Source: an uncultured Chlorobiaceae bacterium (GTDB lineage: Bacteria; Bacteroidota; Chlorobiia; Chlorobiales; Chlorobiaceae). From it: a DNA stretch of 64,000 nt. The stretch covers positions 57,167 through 121,166 of the forward strand of contig CAIJVD010000028.1 of NCBI GenBank assembly GCA_903824045.1, given 5' to 3'. Positions 31,071-40,963 of this stretch are shown in pieces. Every line of letters begins with the position of its first letter. Position 1 is the stretch's first letter. The notes beneath the pieces are model-generated. The model was not told the DNA's origin and did not search any database. It saw nothing but the letters and a program-made list of their open reading frames with translations. The position numbers were made by a program, and so were the translations under genes.

Positions 31071-31490
31071 TTACTTGACGAGGATATCCTTTCCCGCCGT
31101 GGGTTGAGGCTCCCGTTTTGGCAGGACGATCTTGAGCACCCCGTTGTCATACTTGGCCTCAATCCTGTCGGCATCGACATTGTCTCCCACCGTGAAGCTC
31201 CGGCTGAGACTTCCCCATGAGCGCTCGATACGGTGATACCCTTTCTTCTTCTCCTCCTCGCTTTGCGACCTTTCGGCAGTGATGCAGAGAACATCATCTT
31301 CCATCTTCAGCTTGACATCCTCCCGCTTTATGCCCGGCATATCGGCCTCGATATAGAGAGCATCGTCGTCTTCACTGATATCCACCTTGAAGGTCGGGGA
31401 CATCATCGATGAGAAAAAAGGAGAGACCTTGTCGGTAAAAACATCCTCAAACATTCTCAGAGGATCCCTTCCATACAGTTTCAGTGCCAT
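31071..31490 (-). CDS. Hsp20/alpha-crystallin small heat-shock protein
   Basis: MALKLYGRDPLRMFEDVF...; YIEADMPGIKREDVKLKMEDDVLCI; NGVLKIVLPK. Confidence 0.95.
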   Translation of the reverse strand: MALKLYGRDPLRMFEDVFTDKVSPFFSSMMSPTFKVDISEDDDALYIEADMPGIKREDVKLKMEDDVLCITAERSQSEEEKKKGYHRIERSWGSLSRSFTVGDNVDADRIEAKYDNGVLKIVLPKREPQPTAGKDILVK

Positions 31491-31574
31491 AGCTCCACCT
31501 CCCATTGTTTATCAGTTGTCACACGTTTCTGATGTATCACACAGGGGGATAAATTAAAACACGGGCGACCGCGG

Positions 31575-31614
31575 AAAAATTCCCCGGGGGGCAGGGCATG
31601 AATCGCCCCCGGAA
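31575..31614 (-). terminator. Intrinsic terminator downstream of DUF4438 gene
   Basis: Reverse strand TTCCGGGGGC-gattcatgccct-GCCCCCCGGGGAATTTTT. Confidence 0.65.
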
Positions 31615-31638
31615 GAGTCTATTGAAACAAGGAAATAA

Positions 31639-32541
31639 TTACCCTTTGGCGCCGGACGGAAGGGTTGTGCCGATGCCGAGGCGGTCGGCAATGTTGGCTG
31701 CCGGATCGATGACAGGGCGGATAAGCGGCGAAGCGCTGGTCATCAGGGTGGTGACTCCGGGCCCGTGCCCTGCCTCGAGGCAGTCGCTGTGGACGACGAT
31801 GCCGATGCTGATAGCTCCCTTGCGGTATGCCCTGCCATAGCGGTTGTCATGGTCGAGCAGCGCCACAAAATCCCCGAAGCGGATCTTGTCGAGGCCGTAC
31901 TCCTTTACCGTATCGGGATCGCTGGTCATGATGTCGTAATCGCCCTTTGCCACATGAGCCGAACCGATGCCCGAGCCCATGCAGACGGCAGGCACAACGG
32001 TGGTGACGGGCACTTCAAGCACTCCCTTGGAGAGCTCTCGAATCTTCATTGCCTGCAGAAGATCGGGGTCGAGGTTGAAAAGCGTGACATCCGGATAATC
32101 GGTGAGTTTCAACCCCTGCCCTCTCCCCCTGATGATGATGGTATCGCTGTAGAGCAGCTTCTCCTTCACCTCGCGAGGGAAGTCGACAATCACATGTTCC
32201 GAGCCGCCATGATGTCCCAGCACACGCCCTTCGGCTCCTTTAGCCTCACCAGTCACAACCGTTGCCAGGTTGCCCGCACAGGAGTATATCTGAAGACCGA
32301 CATTCGGATGCTCGAAAGGCTTCTGGGTATCGGCCGTACAGCTGACGCCCGGCTCAATGTGATCGCCCTGCCAGCCGAATGCAGGATCGCCGACCTGGAC
32401 ATTCAGGGTAATTCCCCCTATTGAAGGAAGAATGAATGGCCGGCCCTGATGGTCGACCTCCCAGTTCCCTCTTGTCCTGGGTTGACCGGGCTGGCACTGC
32501 AGGAGAAACTCTACCAGCTGTTTTTCGTTGGTCTTAAGCAT
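31639..32541 (-). CDS. DUF4438-type conserved protein
   Basis: 300 aa; [28 protein letters not shown]...[13 protein letters not shown]...[11 protein letters not shown]. Confidence 0.8.
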   Translation of the reverse strand: MLKTNEKQLVEFLLQCQPGQPRTRGNWEVDHQGRPFILPSIGGITLNVQVGDPAFGWQGDHIEPGVSCTADTQKPFEHPNVGLQIYSCAGNLATVVTGEAKGAEGRVLGHHGGSEHVIVDFPREVKEKLLYSDTIIIRGRGQGLKLTDYPDVTLFNLDPDLLQAMKIRELSKGVLEVPVTTVVPAVCMGSGIGSAHVAKGDYDIMTSDPDTVKEYGLDKIRFGDFVALLDHDNRYGRAYRKGAISIGIVVHSDCLEAGHGPGVTTLMTSASPLIRPVIDPAANIADRLGIGTTLPSGAKG

Positions 32542-32576
32542 GTTTTTCTGATGGTGGTGAGCGTGTTAATAAAAAT

Positions 32577-33308
32577 TTACAACGGTGCATCAAACCCCGG
32601 TCTGCGGAATGCCCTTGCGGCAGGAAAGCGCAGTTCGAGAGAGCGGCGAAGCCTGTCAAGATCCAGAAGAATTGCAAGGGTACTATCCTCAAGCTGCGGA
32701 TACTCCTGGTAGAGCGTGCTCCACGCGGCAAGAGAGCGATCGATGGTGAGGAGGGCGACAAGAGCGCTGCCGCAGGCATCCCCCTGCGGCTCATCGATTC
32801 CGGAAGCCGCTTCGCCAAGTCGACCTTCGAGGGCGCGAACGATTTTCGGATAGATAAAATACTGATATCGTCTGATTACCTCCTCAGCATCGCTAACCCC
32901 TTCCAGCAGATCGTATGGAGTAGCCTCATCAAGCTCTCGCGTCGCGAACCACTCGCCGACCATGCCGGCATAGACAAGTGCAGAGGTTGCACAGGGATGC
33001 TCACGTGCGTTGTGGTGAGGGCTCTGCGACTCGCCGCCAACGCCACACTCCTTCTGCAGTTCATCGAGTTCAATCCCCTCTCTGGCAGCAAACTCTGTGA
33101 TGAGGCGCATTGCCGCCGCAAGGGCATCCCCACTCTCACGCCAGAAATCGGCAGTGAAGACATCAAGCTCCTCAAACGGAGTGCGGGCAGAATCAGGCGC
33201 AGAGGATTCGATCTGAAACTGCAAACATCGGGCGGTAAACAAGCAGCGCTCGCACCACCTGTCGCAGTAGTTATAGATACCCGAAATCTGATCTTGTTCC
33301 TCAGCCAT
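32577..33308 (-). CDS. Uncharacterised protein with N-terminal Cys cluster
   Basis: About 243 aa from MAEEQDQISGIYNYCDRWCERCLFTARC (Cx3Cx2Cx5C). Confidence 0.75.
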   Translation of the reverse strand: MAEEQDQISGIYNYCDRWCERCLFTARCLQFQIESSAPDSARTPFEELDVFTADFWRESGDALAAAMRLITEFAAREGIELDELQKECGVGGESQSPHHNAREHPCATSALVYAGMVGEWFATRELDEATPYDLLEGVSDAEEVIRRYQYFIYPKIVRALEGRLGEAASGIDEPQGDACGSALVALLTIDRSLAAWSTLYQEYPQLEDSTLAILLDLDRLRRSLELRFPAARAFRRPGFDAPL

Positions 33309-33372
33309 GAGATGCATTTGGTTGGCGATCAGCGGCAGCAAAAGCGTGCCCCGATCGCGATTCCACACTTGC

Positions 33373-33789
33373 CTACCAGTCGATGGGCCCCCTCAGCGAC
33401 TTGACCGCAGAACGCTTCTCTTTCCGCTCAAGCCGCTTGAGTCTTGAACTGCCGGTCGGCCTTGTTGGACGGCGTTCGAGCGGAACATCAGCGGCCCGGT
33501 CAAGAATTTCCTGAAGCCTGCCAAGAGCATCCTCACGGTTTTTCTCTCTTGTCCGATAGCGCTGGGCCTTGATGACGAGAATCCCCTCCTTGGTGATCCG
33601 GCGATCTTTCATCTCAAAGAGTCGCTCCTTGATGGCATCGGGAAGAGAGGATGCCGGAATGTCAAAACGCAGGTGCACCGCACTCTCTACCTTGTTGACG
33701 TTTTGGCCGCCTGCACCCTGTGAACGCATGGAGTGCAGTTCAATTTCCGCCTCAGGAACAGTGGTGGATGGTGTGCTTCTGGTGGCCAC
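33373..33789 (-). CDS. arfB: Peptidyl-tRNA hydrolase ArfB / class-I release-factor-like protein (GTG start)
   Basis: GGQ motif in SMRSQGAGGQNVNKVESAVHLRFDI; basic C-terminal tail; starts just after HAD gene stop. Confidence 0.85.
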   Translation of the reverse strand: MATRSTPSTTVPEAEIELHSMRSQGAGGQNVNKVESAVHLRFDIPASSLPDAIKERLFEMKDRRITKEGILVIKAQRYRTREKNREDALGRLQEILDRAADVPLERRPTRPTGSSRLKRLERKEKRSAVKSLRGPIDW

Positions 33790-33811
33790 AGTTATGGTTG
33801 AATGTCCGTTA

Positions 33812-34414
33812 TCAGGAAGAGGTGCCGCCGGCATCAAGAGATGCCATAACCGCCGGCCACGAGTCGAACTGGATGCTTCGTATGCCTGCCGAGCGGGCAG
33901 AGATACAGTTTTCAAGCCTGTCATCAATCAGAATCAGCTCACGGGCCGCAATCCCCGAATCCGAAAGAACATGGTGGAACGCATCAGGAGAACTTTTCAA
34001 AAACCCGTGCTCAAAGGAAAGATAGTAACGTTCCCGGTTCCGGAGAAGCGGATAGTTTTCAAGGAGAAAAGAAAAGTGAATCGGGTCGGTATCGCTCATG
34101 ATCCAAATCGGAAACCGCCGACCGAGCGCTTCAATAGATGCGTCGGCGCCCTGGAGGGGGGTAAAGATACGCTCCCAGACTCCCCTGACCTCTTCGCGGG
34201 CAAGAGGCGCCGTCCTCGGGTCGGCAACAATCAGGTCGAGAAAATCATCAGGCGCAATTCTGCCGGTATCAAGCAACCTCTTGGGCTCACCGCTACAGTA
34301 TTCGGCAAAAATCTCCTGGACCCCAATCGGTTCGCGGGGCAGAACACTCCGACAGAACGGCACGAAATCAACAGAGACCATTACGTTGCCGATGTCAAGC
34401 AGAATAACACTCAT
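33812..34414 (-). CDS. HAD-superfamily hydrolase
   Basis: MSVILLDIGNVMVSVDF...IWIMSDTDPIHF...ILIDDRLENC, HAD motifs I-IV. Confidence 0.85.
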   Translation of the reverse strand: MSVILLDIGNVMVSVDFVPFCRSVLPREPIGVQEIFAEYCSGEPKRLLDTGRIAPDDFLDLIVADPRTAPLAREEVRGVWERIFTPLQGADASIEALGRRFPIWIMSDTDPIHFSFLLENYPLLRNRERYYLSFEHGFLKSSPDAFHHVLSDSGIAARELILIDDRLENCISARSAGIRSIQFDSWPAVMASLDAGGTSS

Positions 34415-34455
34415 AAGCAGTTTGATATGGCCGCTTTTTTTGGAAAGCCGGGGCA

Positions 34456-34498
34456 AAAAAATAGACAAAGCGTGCGTAACATGCACACTTTGTCTATT
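34456..34498 (-). terminator. Hairpin/intrinsic terminator downstream of csp gene
   Basis: AATAGACAAAGCGTGC-gtaacat-GCACACTTTGTCTATT; T-run on the minus strand after the stem. Confidence 0.75.
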
Positions 34499-34633
34499 GA
34501 AACAGTCCGTTTGCCCGGCTTAAACAAACCGGGTGCGACGAGCCTAAACTGCCGCATTCATGAAGCAAGCGGATAATGCCGAAAAAAATCAACTGGCAGA
34601 ACAGGACAAGAGAGCCCTGCGAATCGAAAACAC

Positions 34634-34843
34634 TTACAGCGGGTTTACATTCTCAGCCTGAAGGCCTTTTGCGCCCTGTGTTACTTCCATCGTGACTTTC
34701 TGGCCTTCAACAAGGGTTTTGCGCCCTGTGCCGATGATTGCGCTGTGATGGACAAACACATCTTTTCCGCCTTTCTGCTCAATAAAGCCGTAGCCTTTTT
34801 CTTCGTTGAACCATTTGACGGTTCCTTCAACCTGAGTACCCAT
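34634..34843 (-). CDS. Cold-shock-domain protein
   Basis: 69 aa [30 protein letters not shown]. Confidence 0.97.
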   Translation of the reverse strand: MGTQVEGTVKWFNEEKGYGFIEQKGGKDVFVHHSAIIGTGRKTLVEGQKVTMEVTQGAKGLQAENVNPL

Positions 34844-34999
34844 ATCTACCTCTTTTTAATTTTGCCAGTTATGCTTGGCGTTACAATGAGCAAACCTCAA
34901 CATGAGGCGCTCAAAAACGAATTTATTCTTCGTGAAAATTAATTTACTCACTTTACGGTAATTCAAAAAGAAAGTTGTGCAGTTTAGCTCAATTAGAGC

Positions 35000-35033
35000 A
35001 AAAAAAACCCTGGGGCACAAAACAGTGTGCCCC
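35000..35033 (-). terminator. Intrinsic terminator downstream of WD40 gene
   Basis: Reverse strand GGGGCACACTGTTTTGTGCCCCaggGTTTTTTTTGC. Confidence 0.8.
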
Positions 35034-35065
35034 GGTCTGCAACAACGCCTGCAGAGTGGGCAGGC

Positions 35066-36016
35066 CTACCCTATCGCCCAGAACTTGATCTTGCGATCAT
35101 CACTGCCGCTAACAATCATCTTGCCGTCCGGCGAAATATCGACCGACTGCACTTCGAGAACATGACCTCGATAACTGTGCAGCTGCTTGCCGCTCGCGAC
35201 ATCCCAAAGCCTGACCGATTCGTCATTGGCCGCACTTGCGAGCTTTGTGCCATCAGGGCTGAAACAGACGCTCCTGACAGCATCCTCATGGCCTTCGAGC
35301 ACCTTGAGGGTCTGGCCGCTTGTTGCGTCGAGAATCCTGACTTTGGAATTACGGCCACCAAACGCTATGAGGCTATCATCCGGACTGAACACGACTGCGT
35401 GTGAAAGCGTATCCCCCGTTTCGAAATTAGCTATATTGGCGCCGGTTTTGGCGTCCCAGATTTTCAGAATCGGCTCCTCTCCGCAGCTGACGATCTTCTG
35501 GCCGTCATGACTGTAGGCAAGTGATTCAATGTATGATTTATGGCCTGAAAAGAGTGCACGCTGACGCCCTGTCTCTACATCCCAGAGACGGATGGTCGTA
35601 TCACGCGAACAACTCGCAACAACCGTGCTGTCAGGACTGAACGCCACCATGCGAACAGCGGTTGCGTGACCTTTGCAGACATGAAGGCACTCACCGTTCT
35701 CTGCATCCCATATCCTTACGGTACTGTCGGTGCTTCCGCTGGCAAGACGTTTGCCGTCGCGGCTGTAATCGATGCACTCCACCCAGGTTTCGTGGCCTTT
35801 CATGGTGAAGATCGGCTTGCCGGACTCCACATCCCAGAGCATAACCAGTTCATCAAATCCACCGCTGAGCAGCTTTTTGCCATCCGCGCTGAATTTGACA
35901 CCGAGCACCCTGTCAAGATGACCTTCCATCGTCTTGATCAGGTTGGCATCTTCGCGGACAGCGGGAAGCTTCAGTTCAACTTCCTTTTTGCCGAACAGTT
36001 TCGATAGAAATCCCAT
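35066..36016 (-). CDS. WD40-repeat protein (seven-bladed beta-propeller)
   Basis: About 316 aa; seven GH...WD-type repeats after MGFLSKLFGKKEVELKLP. Confidence 0.93.
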   Translation of the reverse strand: MGFLSKLFGKKEVELKLPAVREDANLIKTMEGHLDRVLGVKFSADGKKLLSGGFDELVMLWDVESGKPIFTMKGHETWVECIDYSRDGKRLASGSTDSTVRIWDAENGECLHVCKGHATAVRMVAFSPDSTVVASCSRDTTIRLWDVETGRQRALFSGHKSYIESLAYSHDGQKIVSCGEEPILKIWDAKTGANIANFETGDTLSHAVVFSPDDSLIAFGGRNSKVRILDATSGQTLKVLEGHEDAVRSVCFSPDGTKLASAANDESVRLWDVASGKQLHSYRGHVLEVQSVDISPDGKMIVSGSDDRKIKFWAIG

Positions 36017-36134
36017 GAGAGTTGTCTTGTTTGAATTGATACTCTTCTTCTTGCAACGAAAGGCACAACGCCCTCGCCGCAATTAACCGTCCAATTTAAA
36101 AAATTTTATGACCTTCACCGCATTCTCCGCCGCA

Positions 36135-37295
36135 TCAGGAGAAATTGTAGCTCCGACCTTTCCAGCGCGACCCTTTGCCGGATTTCGCCAGGTAAAAGGA
36201 GTTACCGGCGATAGCCAGAAGAACAAGCTGTGAGAGTGGATGGAGAAAGGCAAAAAGCAGGGGCTGGCCGAAAAAACGGGTAATAAGGAGCCTGCTGAGA
36301 AGGGCAAGCAAAATCTGCAGAAGAGGCAGCAAGAAAAGTGAAAGGGAGAGATCGCCTCCCTGAATAGCGTAAAGGGTGAAGAGAACGGGGCCGATGTAGA
36401 CGCCCAGAAGCATCGTCATCAGGAGCACAAGCGCCGGAGTGCTGTAGCCGAGACCGGCAAAGAGGTTCTTGGAGAACCCCTCCCATATCTCGCGGAGGGT
36501 ACGGTACATCCGGCAGCTGACAATTCCGGAACCGTCGAACGCCGAAACCCGGCCGCCGCTCTTTTTTACAGCCATGCAGAGCCATACATCCTCAACTATG
36601 GCATCTCTGACGGCAGCATGACCCCCGATTCGCCGGTAGATCTCCCGCTTGAAGAGAATAAACTGGCCGTTGGCAAAGCTGAACGCCGGTCGTGGGCTTT
36701 GCCAGACAAGCCGGACCGGAAGAAATGACATGAGAATAAAATAGATCAGCGGCACCACGAGCTTTTCCCAGAAAGATTCAAGCTCCTGACGCGGGGTGAG
36801 CGAAAGCATGTCGCTTCCTGAGGCAGCAAGCGCGCCGAGGGCCCTGCGGAGAGCATCGGGCTCGTGCATGGTATCTGCATCGGTAAAGAGCAGCCGTTCG
36901 CCTGAGGCAGCTTCGGAAAGCTGGAAGCATGCCCACGCCTTGCCATGCCACCCATCAGGCAGCGGCTTGCCCTGCAGCAGCCTCAAGCGTCCGGGAAACT
37001 CTGCTGACAGGCGGTAAAGAATGGAGGGAGTGGAGTCGGTTGAGCCGTCATCAAGCACGAGAATCTCGAAAGCATGGTAGTCCTGCCTGAGCAGTGAGCG
37101 CAGGCAGCGCTCGATATTCAACTCCTCATTGCGCGCAGGAACCAGAACGGATGCGAGCACCCCGTCATGGGGCGCACTCTGCGGGATGGCCTTGAGGTCC
37201 CGGAGATTGAGAAGAGCGATGCAGAGAAATACCAGCAGAAAGAGCACGACCAGTATCTGATAGAAAAGCAGCATGGCGATGATAAAAAAGGCCAC
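36135..37295 (-). CDS. Membrane-associated family 2 glycosyltransferase; candidate carotenoid glucosyltransferase (CruC-like)
   Basis: 386 aa; SVLVPARNEELNIERCLRSLL, DDGSTDSTPSIL, DADTMHEPDAL; C-terminal TM segments. CruC is suggested only by type and proximity to bchK. Confidence 0.85.
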   Translation of the reverse strand: MAFFIIAMLLFYQILVVLFLLVFLCIALLNLRDLKAIPQSAPHDGVLASVLVPARNEELNIERCLRSLLRQDYHAFEILVLDDGSTDSTPSILYRLSAEFPGRLRLLQGKPLPDGWHGKAWACFQLSEAASGERLLFTDADTMHEPDALRRALGALAASGSDMLSLTPRQELESFWEKLVVPLIYFILMSFLPVRLVWQSPRPAFSFANGQFILFKREIYRRIGGHAAVRDAIVEDVWLCMAVKKSGGRVSAFDGSGIVSCRMYRTLREIWEGFSKNLFAGLGYSTPALVLLMTMLLGVYIGPVLFTLYAIQGGDLSLSLFLLPLLQILLALLSRLLITRFFGQPLLFAFLHPLSQLVLLAIAGNSFYLAKSGKGSRWKGRSYNFS

Positions 37296-37339
37296 CCTTT
37301 CGGGCAGCCTTCAAGTTTGCAAGCGCAAAAAAGCCTCTA

Positions 37340-38224
37340 TTAGTCGATCAGCTTGTTGATGTTATACTCGAATATCCCCTCGGCTCCGGCCCGTTTCAGT
37401 TCGGGAATCAGCTTGCGCACGATTTTCTCGGTAACAATGACCTCAAGGGCAACCCACTGCTCCTCCGCCAAGTGGGAGATGGTCGGCTGGCGCAGGGCTG
37501 GAATGATAGAGATGATCTTGTCAAGCGAAGATTTCGGGGCGTTCATCTTCAGGCCAACCTTCCCCTGTGCATTGATGGCACCCTGCAGCAAGAGAGCCAT
37601 GCTCTCGATCTTCTCCCGTTTCCACGGATCCTCCCATGATGCCTTGTTGGCAATCAGCTTGGTGTTTGATTCAAGAATGGTCTCAACAATCCGGAGCTTG
37701 TTTGCCCGGAGTGAGGAGCCGGTTTCGGTCACCTCCACAATGGCGTCGGCAAGATCCGGCGGCTTGACCTCAGTGGCACCCCAGCTGAACTCGACGGAGG
37801 CAGTCACCCCGTTTCTGGCAAGATATTTCTTGGTGATGTTGACCACTTCAGTGGCGATATGCTTGCCTTCAAGATCTTTGACGGACTTGATCGGAGAGTT
37901 CTCCGGCACGGCAAGCACCCAGCGCACGGGCCTCATCGATGCCTTTGAATAGACAAGATCGGCAACCTCCACAACCTCCGCATCGGTCTCGATGATCCAG
38001 TCCTTGCCGGTCAGACCCACATCAAAGGCACCAAGCTCGACATAGTGGGCCATCTCCTGTGCCCTGATAAGTATGGCCTCCAGCTCGTCGTCGTCTATCG
38101 AAGGGAAATATGATCGGCTCTGAACGGAAAAATGGAACCCGGCATGGGCGAAAAGATCAATGGTGGAATCCTGAAGACTTCCTTTTGGCAATCCGAGTTT
38201 CAGGACCCTGTTTGAATTACTCAT
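37340..38224 (-). CDS. hisG: ATP phosphoribosyltransferase (long form)
   Basis: 294 aa; [16 protein letters not shown]...[13 protein letters not shown]...[27 protein letters not shown]. Confidence 0.95.
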   Translation of the reverse strand: MSNSNRVLKLGLPKGSLQDSTIDLFAHAGFHFSVQSRSYFPSIDDDELEAILIRAQEMAHYVELGAFDVGLTGKDWIIETDAEVVEVADLVYSKASMRPVRWVLAVPENSPIKSVKDLEGKHIATEVVNITKKYLARNGVTASVEFSWGATEVKPPDLADAIVEVTETGSSLRANKLRIVETILESNTKLIANKASWEDPWKREKIESMALLLQGAINAQGKVGLKMNAPKSSLDKIISIIPALRQPTISHLAEEQWVALEVIVTEKIVRKLIPELKRAGAEGIFEYNINKLID

Positions 38225-38254
38225 GGCAGCTGAGGTCTATGATATTGATGAACG

Positions 38255-39001
38255 TTATAACTCCTTTAATTGAAAAACACCATCCCGGAACACTCCATAA
38301 GGCGCCGAGCCTTCGATCCATGTGCCAAGATTTACATAGCGGGAAGATCCATCGGAAAGCTCACTCATCCCAAGCAGATGGTTGTGACCGCACACAAAAT
38401 AATCAAACTTCCTCTGGCGGGCCATCGATTCAGCGAAATTCAGCAATCGGTCCCGATCGAAATACCTGTTGTCGGGCTTGTGCTGCCGGCTGAGCAGTGA
38501 GAGTTTTTTCATCACGGCGACCGCCAGATCAGGGTGAAACCCACTAAAAAGCGCAAGATTGAAGCGGTTCCTTACAAGACGGGTAAAGAGCTTGTATCCC
38601 AGATCACCCGCGCCAAGACCATCACCATGCGCAACAACAAACCGGCGCCCATCAATCTCTGCCTCGTTCATGCCGTAGAGCGTCCGAATGCCAAGCTCTT
38701 GGTCAAAATAACGACCGAGATAAAAGTCGTGGTTGCCGGAGATATAGACGACCTCTACACCGTGCCGGACAAGATCAGACAATAAACAAAATAATCTGGT
38801 AAAACCCTTTGGGATGAGATGGCGGAACTCCATCCAGTAGTCGAGGATATCGCCGACCATATAGAGGGAACGGCCCTCTGCCCTGATCTGGGCAAAAAGC
38901 CGTTCGAGGTTGTCCAGCTTGAGCTGCTCGGTTTTTTCGTCCTGCAGCCCAAGATGAAGGTCACTGATAAAATAGGTCCCCGGCATTACCCTTTCCCTCA
39001 A
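38255..39001 (-). CDS. lpxH: UDP-2,3-diacylglucosamine diphosphatase-like metallophosphatase
   Basis: 248 aa; SDLHLG, GDILDYW, GNHDFYL, HGDG, CGHNH metallophosphatase motifs. Confidence 0.85.
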   Translation of the reverse strand: MRERVMPGTYFISDLHLGLQDEKTEQLKLDNLERLFAQIRAEGRSLYMVGDILDYWMEFRHLIPKGFTRLFCLLSDLVRHGVEVVYISGNHDFYLGRYFDQELGIRTLYGMNEAEIDGRRFVVAHGDGLGAGDLGYKLFTRLVRNRFNLALFSGFHPDLAVAVMKKLSLLSRQHKPDNRYFDRDRLLNFAESMARQRKFDYFVCGHNHLLGMSELSDGSSRYVNLGTWIEGSAPYGVFRDGVFQLKEL

Positions 39002-39699
39002 AGAATCCCTGAAGCCACGATGACAGCAAACGGGATGGTCAGGTTGTCCACCTCTTTGGGGCTCACGCCTTCAACGATTGTGGCAATCACCGCAATGGTG
39101 ATGATCTTTGCGGCATTGAACTCCATCGGGATGACAAGATTGACAAAAAAGAGGCCTGCAAGAGCACTGCCGACAAGGAAGGCAAGGCTGCCCTCAACAC
39201 TCTTGTCGCTGAGAACGTGGTATTTCATCTTGCCGTAGCGGGTACCGATGATCGGCGCAAGACCGTCACCCCAGCCGAGAACCGCCATGGCCAGAACACC
39301 GGCGAAATGCTTGTAGTAGATGGTACCACAGATCATGGCAACAATAACGAAATAGAGTGTACCCTTGAGAAGCTCACGCTTGTTGCCGGTACGGGTCATG
39401 GTCTTCACTGCCTGGTCATCATCCGCAGCAAAAAGCCCTTTCTGGATCAGAAGCAGTGTCCATACGGCAAAAACGGTGATGTTGAGATACTGCGACCATC
39501 CGCCGTCAATAAAAAGAGGAAGAAACACAATGACCGATCCCGCACAGATGTGGGTGATCTTGCGGCTGATGTCCCTCGGCAGGCCATGGTTGGTCACCAG
39601 ATAGTCCATGAGGGGCGGGACGCTGAAGACATAGACGAAGGTCATGAGGGTGACCAGCGCATTATGCCATACGACCGGTAGCGAAAAAAATGTTTCCAT
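38998..39699 (-). CDS. Polyprenol/phytol kinase-like membrane protein
   Basis: 233 aa; RKITHICAGS, GWGDGLAPIIGTRYG, SDKSVEGSLAF, VEGVSPKEVDNLTIP, typical of the VTE5/dolichol-kinase-like family. Confidence 0.8.
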   Translation of the reverse strand: METFFSLPVVWHNALVTLMTFVYVFSVPPLMDYLVTNHGLPRDISRKITHICAGSVIVFLPLFIDGGWSQYLNITVFAVWTLLLIQKGLFAADDDQAVKTMTRTGNKRELLKGTLYFVIVAMICGTIYYKHFAGVLAMAVLGWGDGLAPIIGTRYGKMKYHVLSDKSVEGSLAFLVGSALAGLFFVNLVIPMEFNAAKIITIAVIATIVEGVSPKEVDNLTIPFAVIVASGIL

Positions 39700-39819
39700 A
39701 GTGCCTTGATGATTTAGGATTTCGGAAATAAGACGAGTGCAGCCAACACTGGCACAACCCGCCTTCCCTGGAACAAAAAAGGGTACCCGGTCAGCCCTGA
39801 AGGCTGAACAGTCAACATC

Positions 39820-40818
39820 TTACAGGTATTTATAGCCGACCATCCCGGCAACAAAGAGGTTATTAACCAGAAAGAGTATGTTGTTGGCTATCTGGTAACG
39901 AAGAAATGCGTTATGCTCGTGGACGTCACTCTTGCCGAGCACATTGCCGAAGCCGTCTTCGACCGCGCTGTTCATGAACGATATGCTCCCTTTCGGGTCA
40001 TGCAGCAACTGAGCCTGGATGACAACGCTCAACACAAGACCGACAAGAACAAAACATGCGGGTATAACAAACCCCCAGGAGAACGCAAGAAAGGCCAGGG
40101 TGGCAAAGACAGTGTCGATAATTGCAAAAGAAACGAGAAAGGTGTTTCTGGCACCGATCATCACCGTCAGCGATTTGAGCCCACCCTCCTTGTCACCTGC
40201 AGCCGACTTGAAATCATTGAGAATGATCAGCGCTACTGCCATGAAAAAGTTCAGGGTTGCCATCCAGATCGCTTCGGGACGGATGTCGCCGAAGAGCGCA
40301 TTGGCCGCGAGAAAGGGGGCAAAACCGTAAGAGAACCCGACCGCCGGAGCTGAACCAAAAATATTTTTTTTCAGTTTGAGCGGAGGCGCTGAGTAGATGT
40401 AGGCTACAAAGAGAGCCGTCATGATTGATGACACGATAATAAGACCGCGAAGGCCACCAATATGCAGGCCGAGATAGACCGCGATGGCGATGGCCAGAAG
40501 AAGGGCCACAATGCTGTTGGCCAATCCTTCCTTCGGAGAGAGCCTCCCGGAAGGAATGGGGCGGGTCGGCTCATTGACTCTGTCGAGCTCAAGATCAAAA
40601 CAGTCATTGACCGACTGGCTGAAGCCGGTGCCAAGAGGACCGAACATCAGAAAGATTGCAAACAGAAGCAGATAGTCATGAAGAGTCGGCTGCATGGCTC
40701 CTGAAGCCATAACGCCGGCGGCAAGGCAGGGAAAGACGCTGATCCAGGTAACCGGATCGAGCAGTTCAAGATGGGCTCTGACTTTATCGGTGAATCCAAG
40801 TCTTGCGGAAACTGGCAT
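39820..40818 (-). CDS. bchK: Bacteriochlorophyll synthase (UbiA family), BchK-type
   Basis: 332 aa; NDCFDLELDRVNEPTRPIPSGRLS and DFKSAAGDKEGG; BchK vs BchG by overall resemblance only. Confidence 0.82.
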   Translation of the reverse strand: MPVSARLGFTDKVRAHLELLDPVTWISVFPCLAAGVMASGAMQPTLHDYLLLFAIFLMFGPLGTGFSQSVNDCFDLELDRVNEPTRPIPSGRLSPKEGLANSIVALLLAIAIAVYLGLHIGGLRGLIIVSSIMTALFVAYIYSAPPLKLKKNIFGSAPAVGFSYGFAPFLAANALFGDIRPEAIWMATLNFFMAVALIILNDFKSAAGDKEGGLKSLTVMIGARNTFLVSFAIIDTVFATLAFLAFSWGFVIPACFVLVGLVLSVVIQAQLLHDPKGSISFMNSAVEDGFGNVLGKSDVHEHNAFLRYQIANNILFLVNNLFVAGMVGYKYL

Positions 40819-40963
40819 GCGTTACTTCTCTCCGGCCATAATGAACGGCCTTTTAAAAATGAATAATGAGGGTGGGCTCAACAAACCCTAAGTTACAAAT
40901 ACCGTTCAAGATAAAAAAGCCCCTTCTGCCGCGGGAGAAAGGGGGCAAAGAGGGGCGGCGGGG

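Noticed and set aside
34980-35040. tRNA-like stretch (GCAGTTTAGCTCAATTAGAGCA...) with downstream hairpin
   Set aside because: Only the D-arm-like motif matches. No acceptor, anticodon or T-arm pairing; the hairpin is better read as the WD40-gene terminator.
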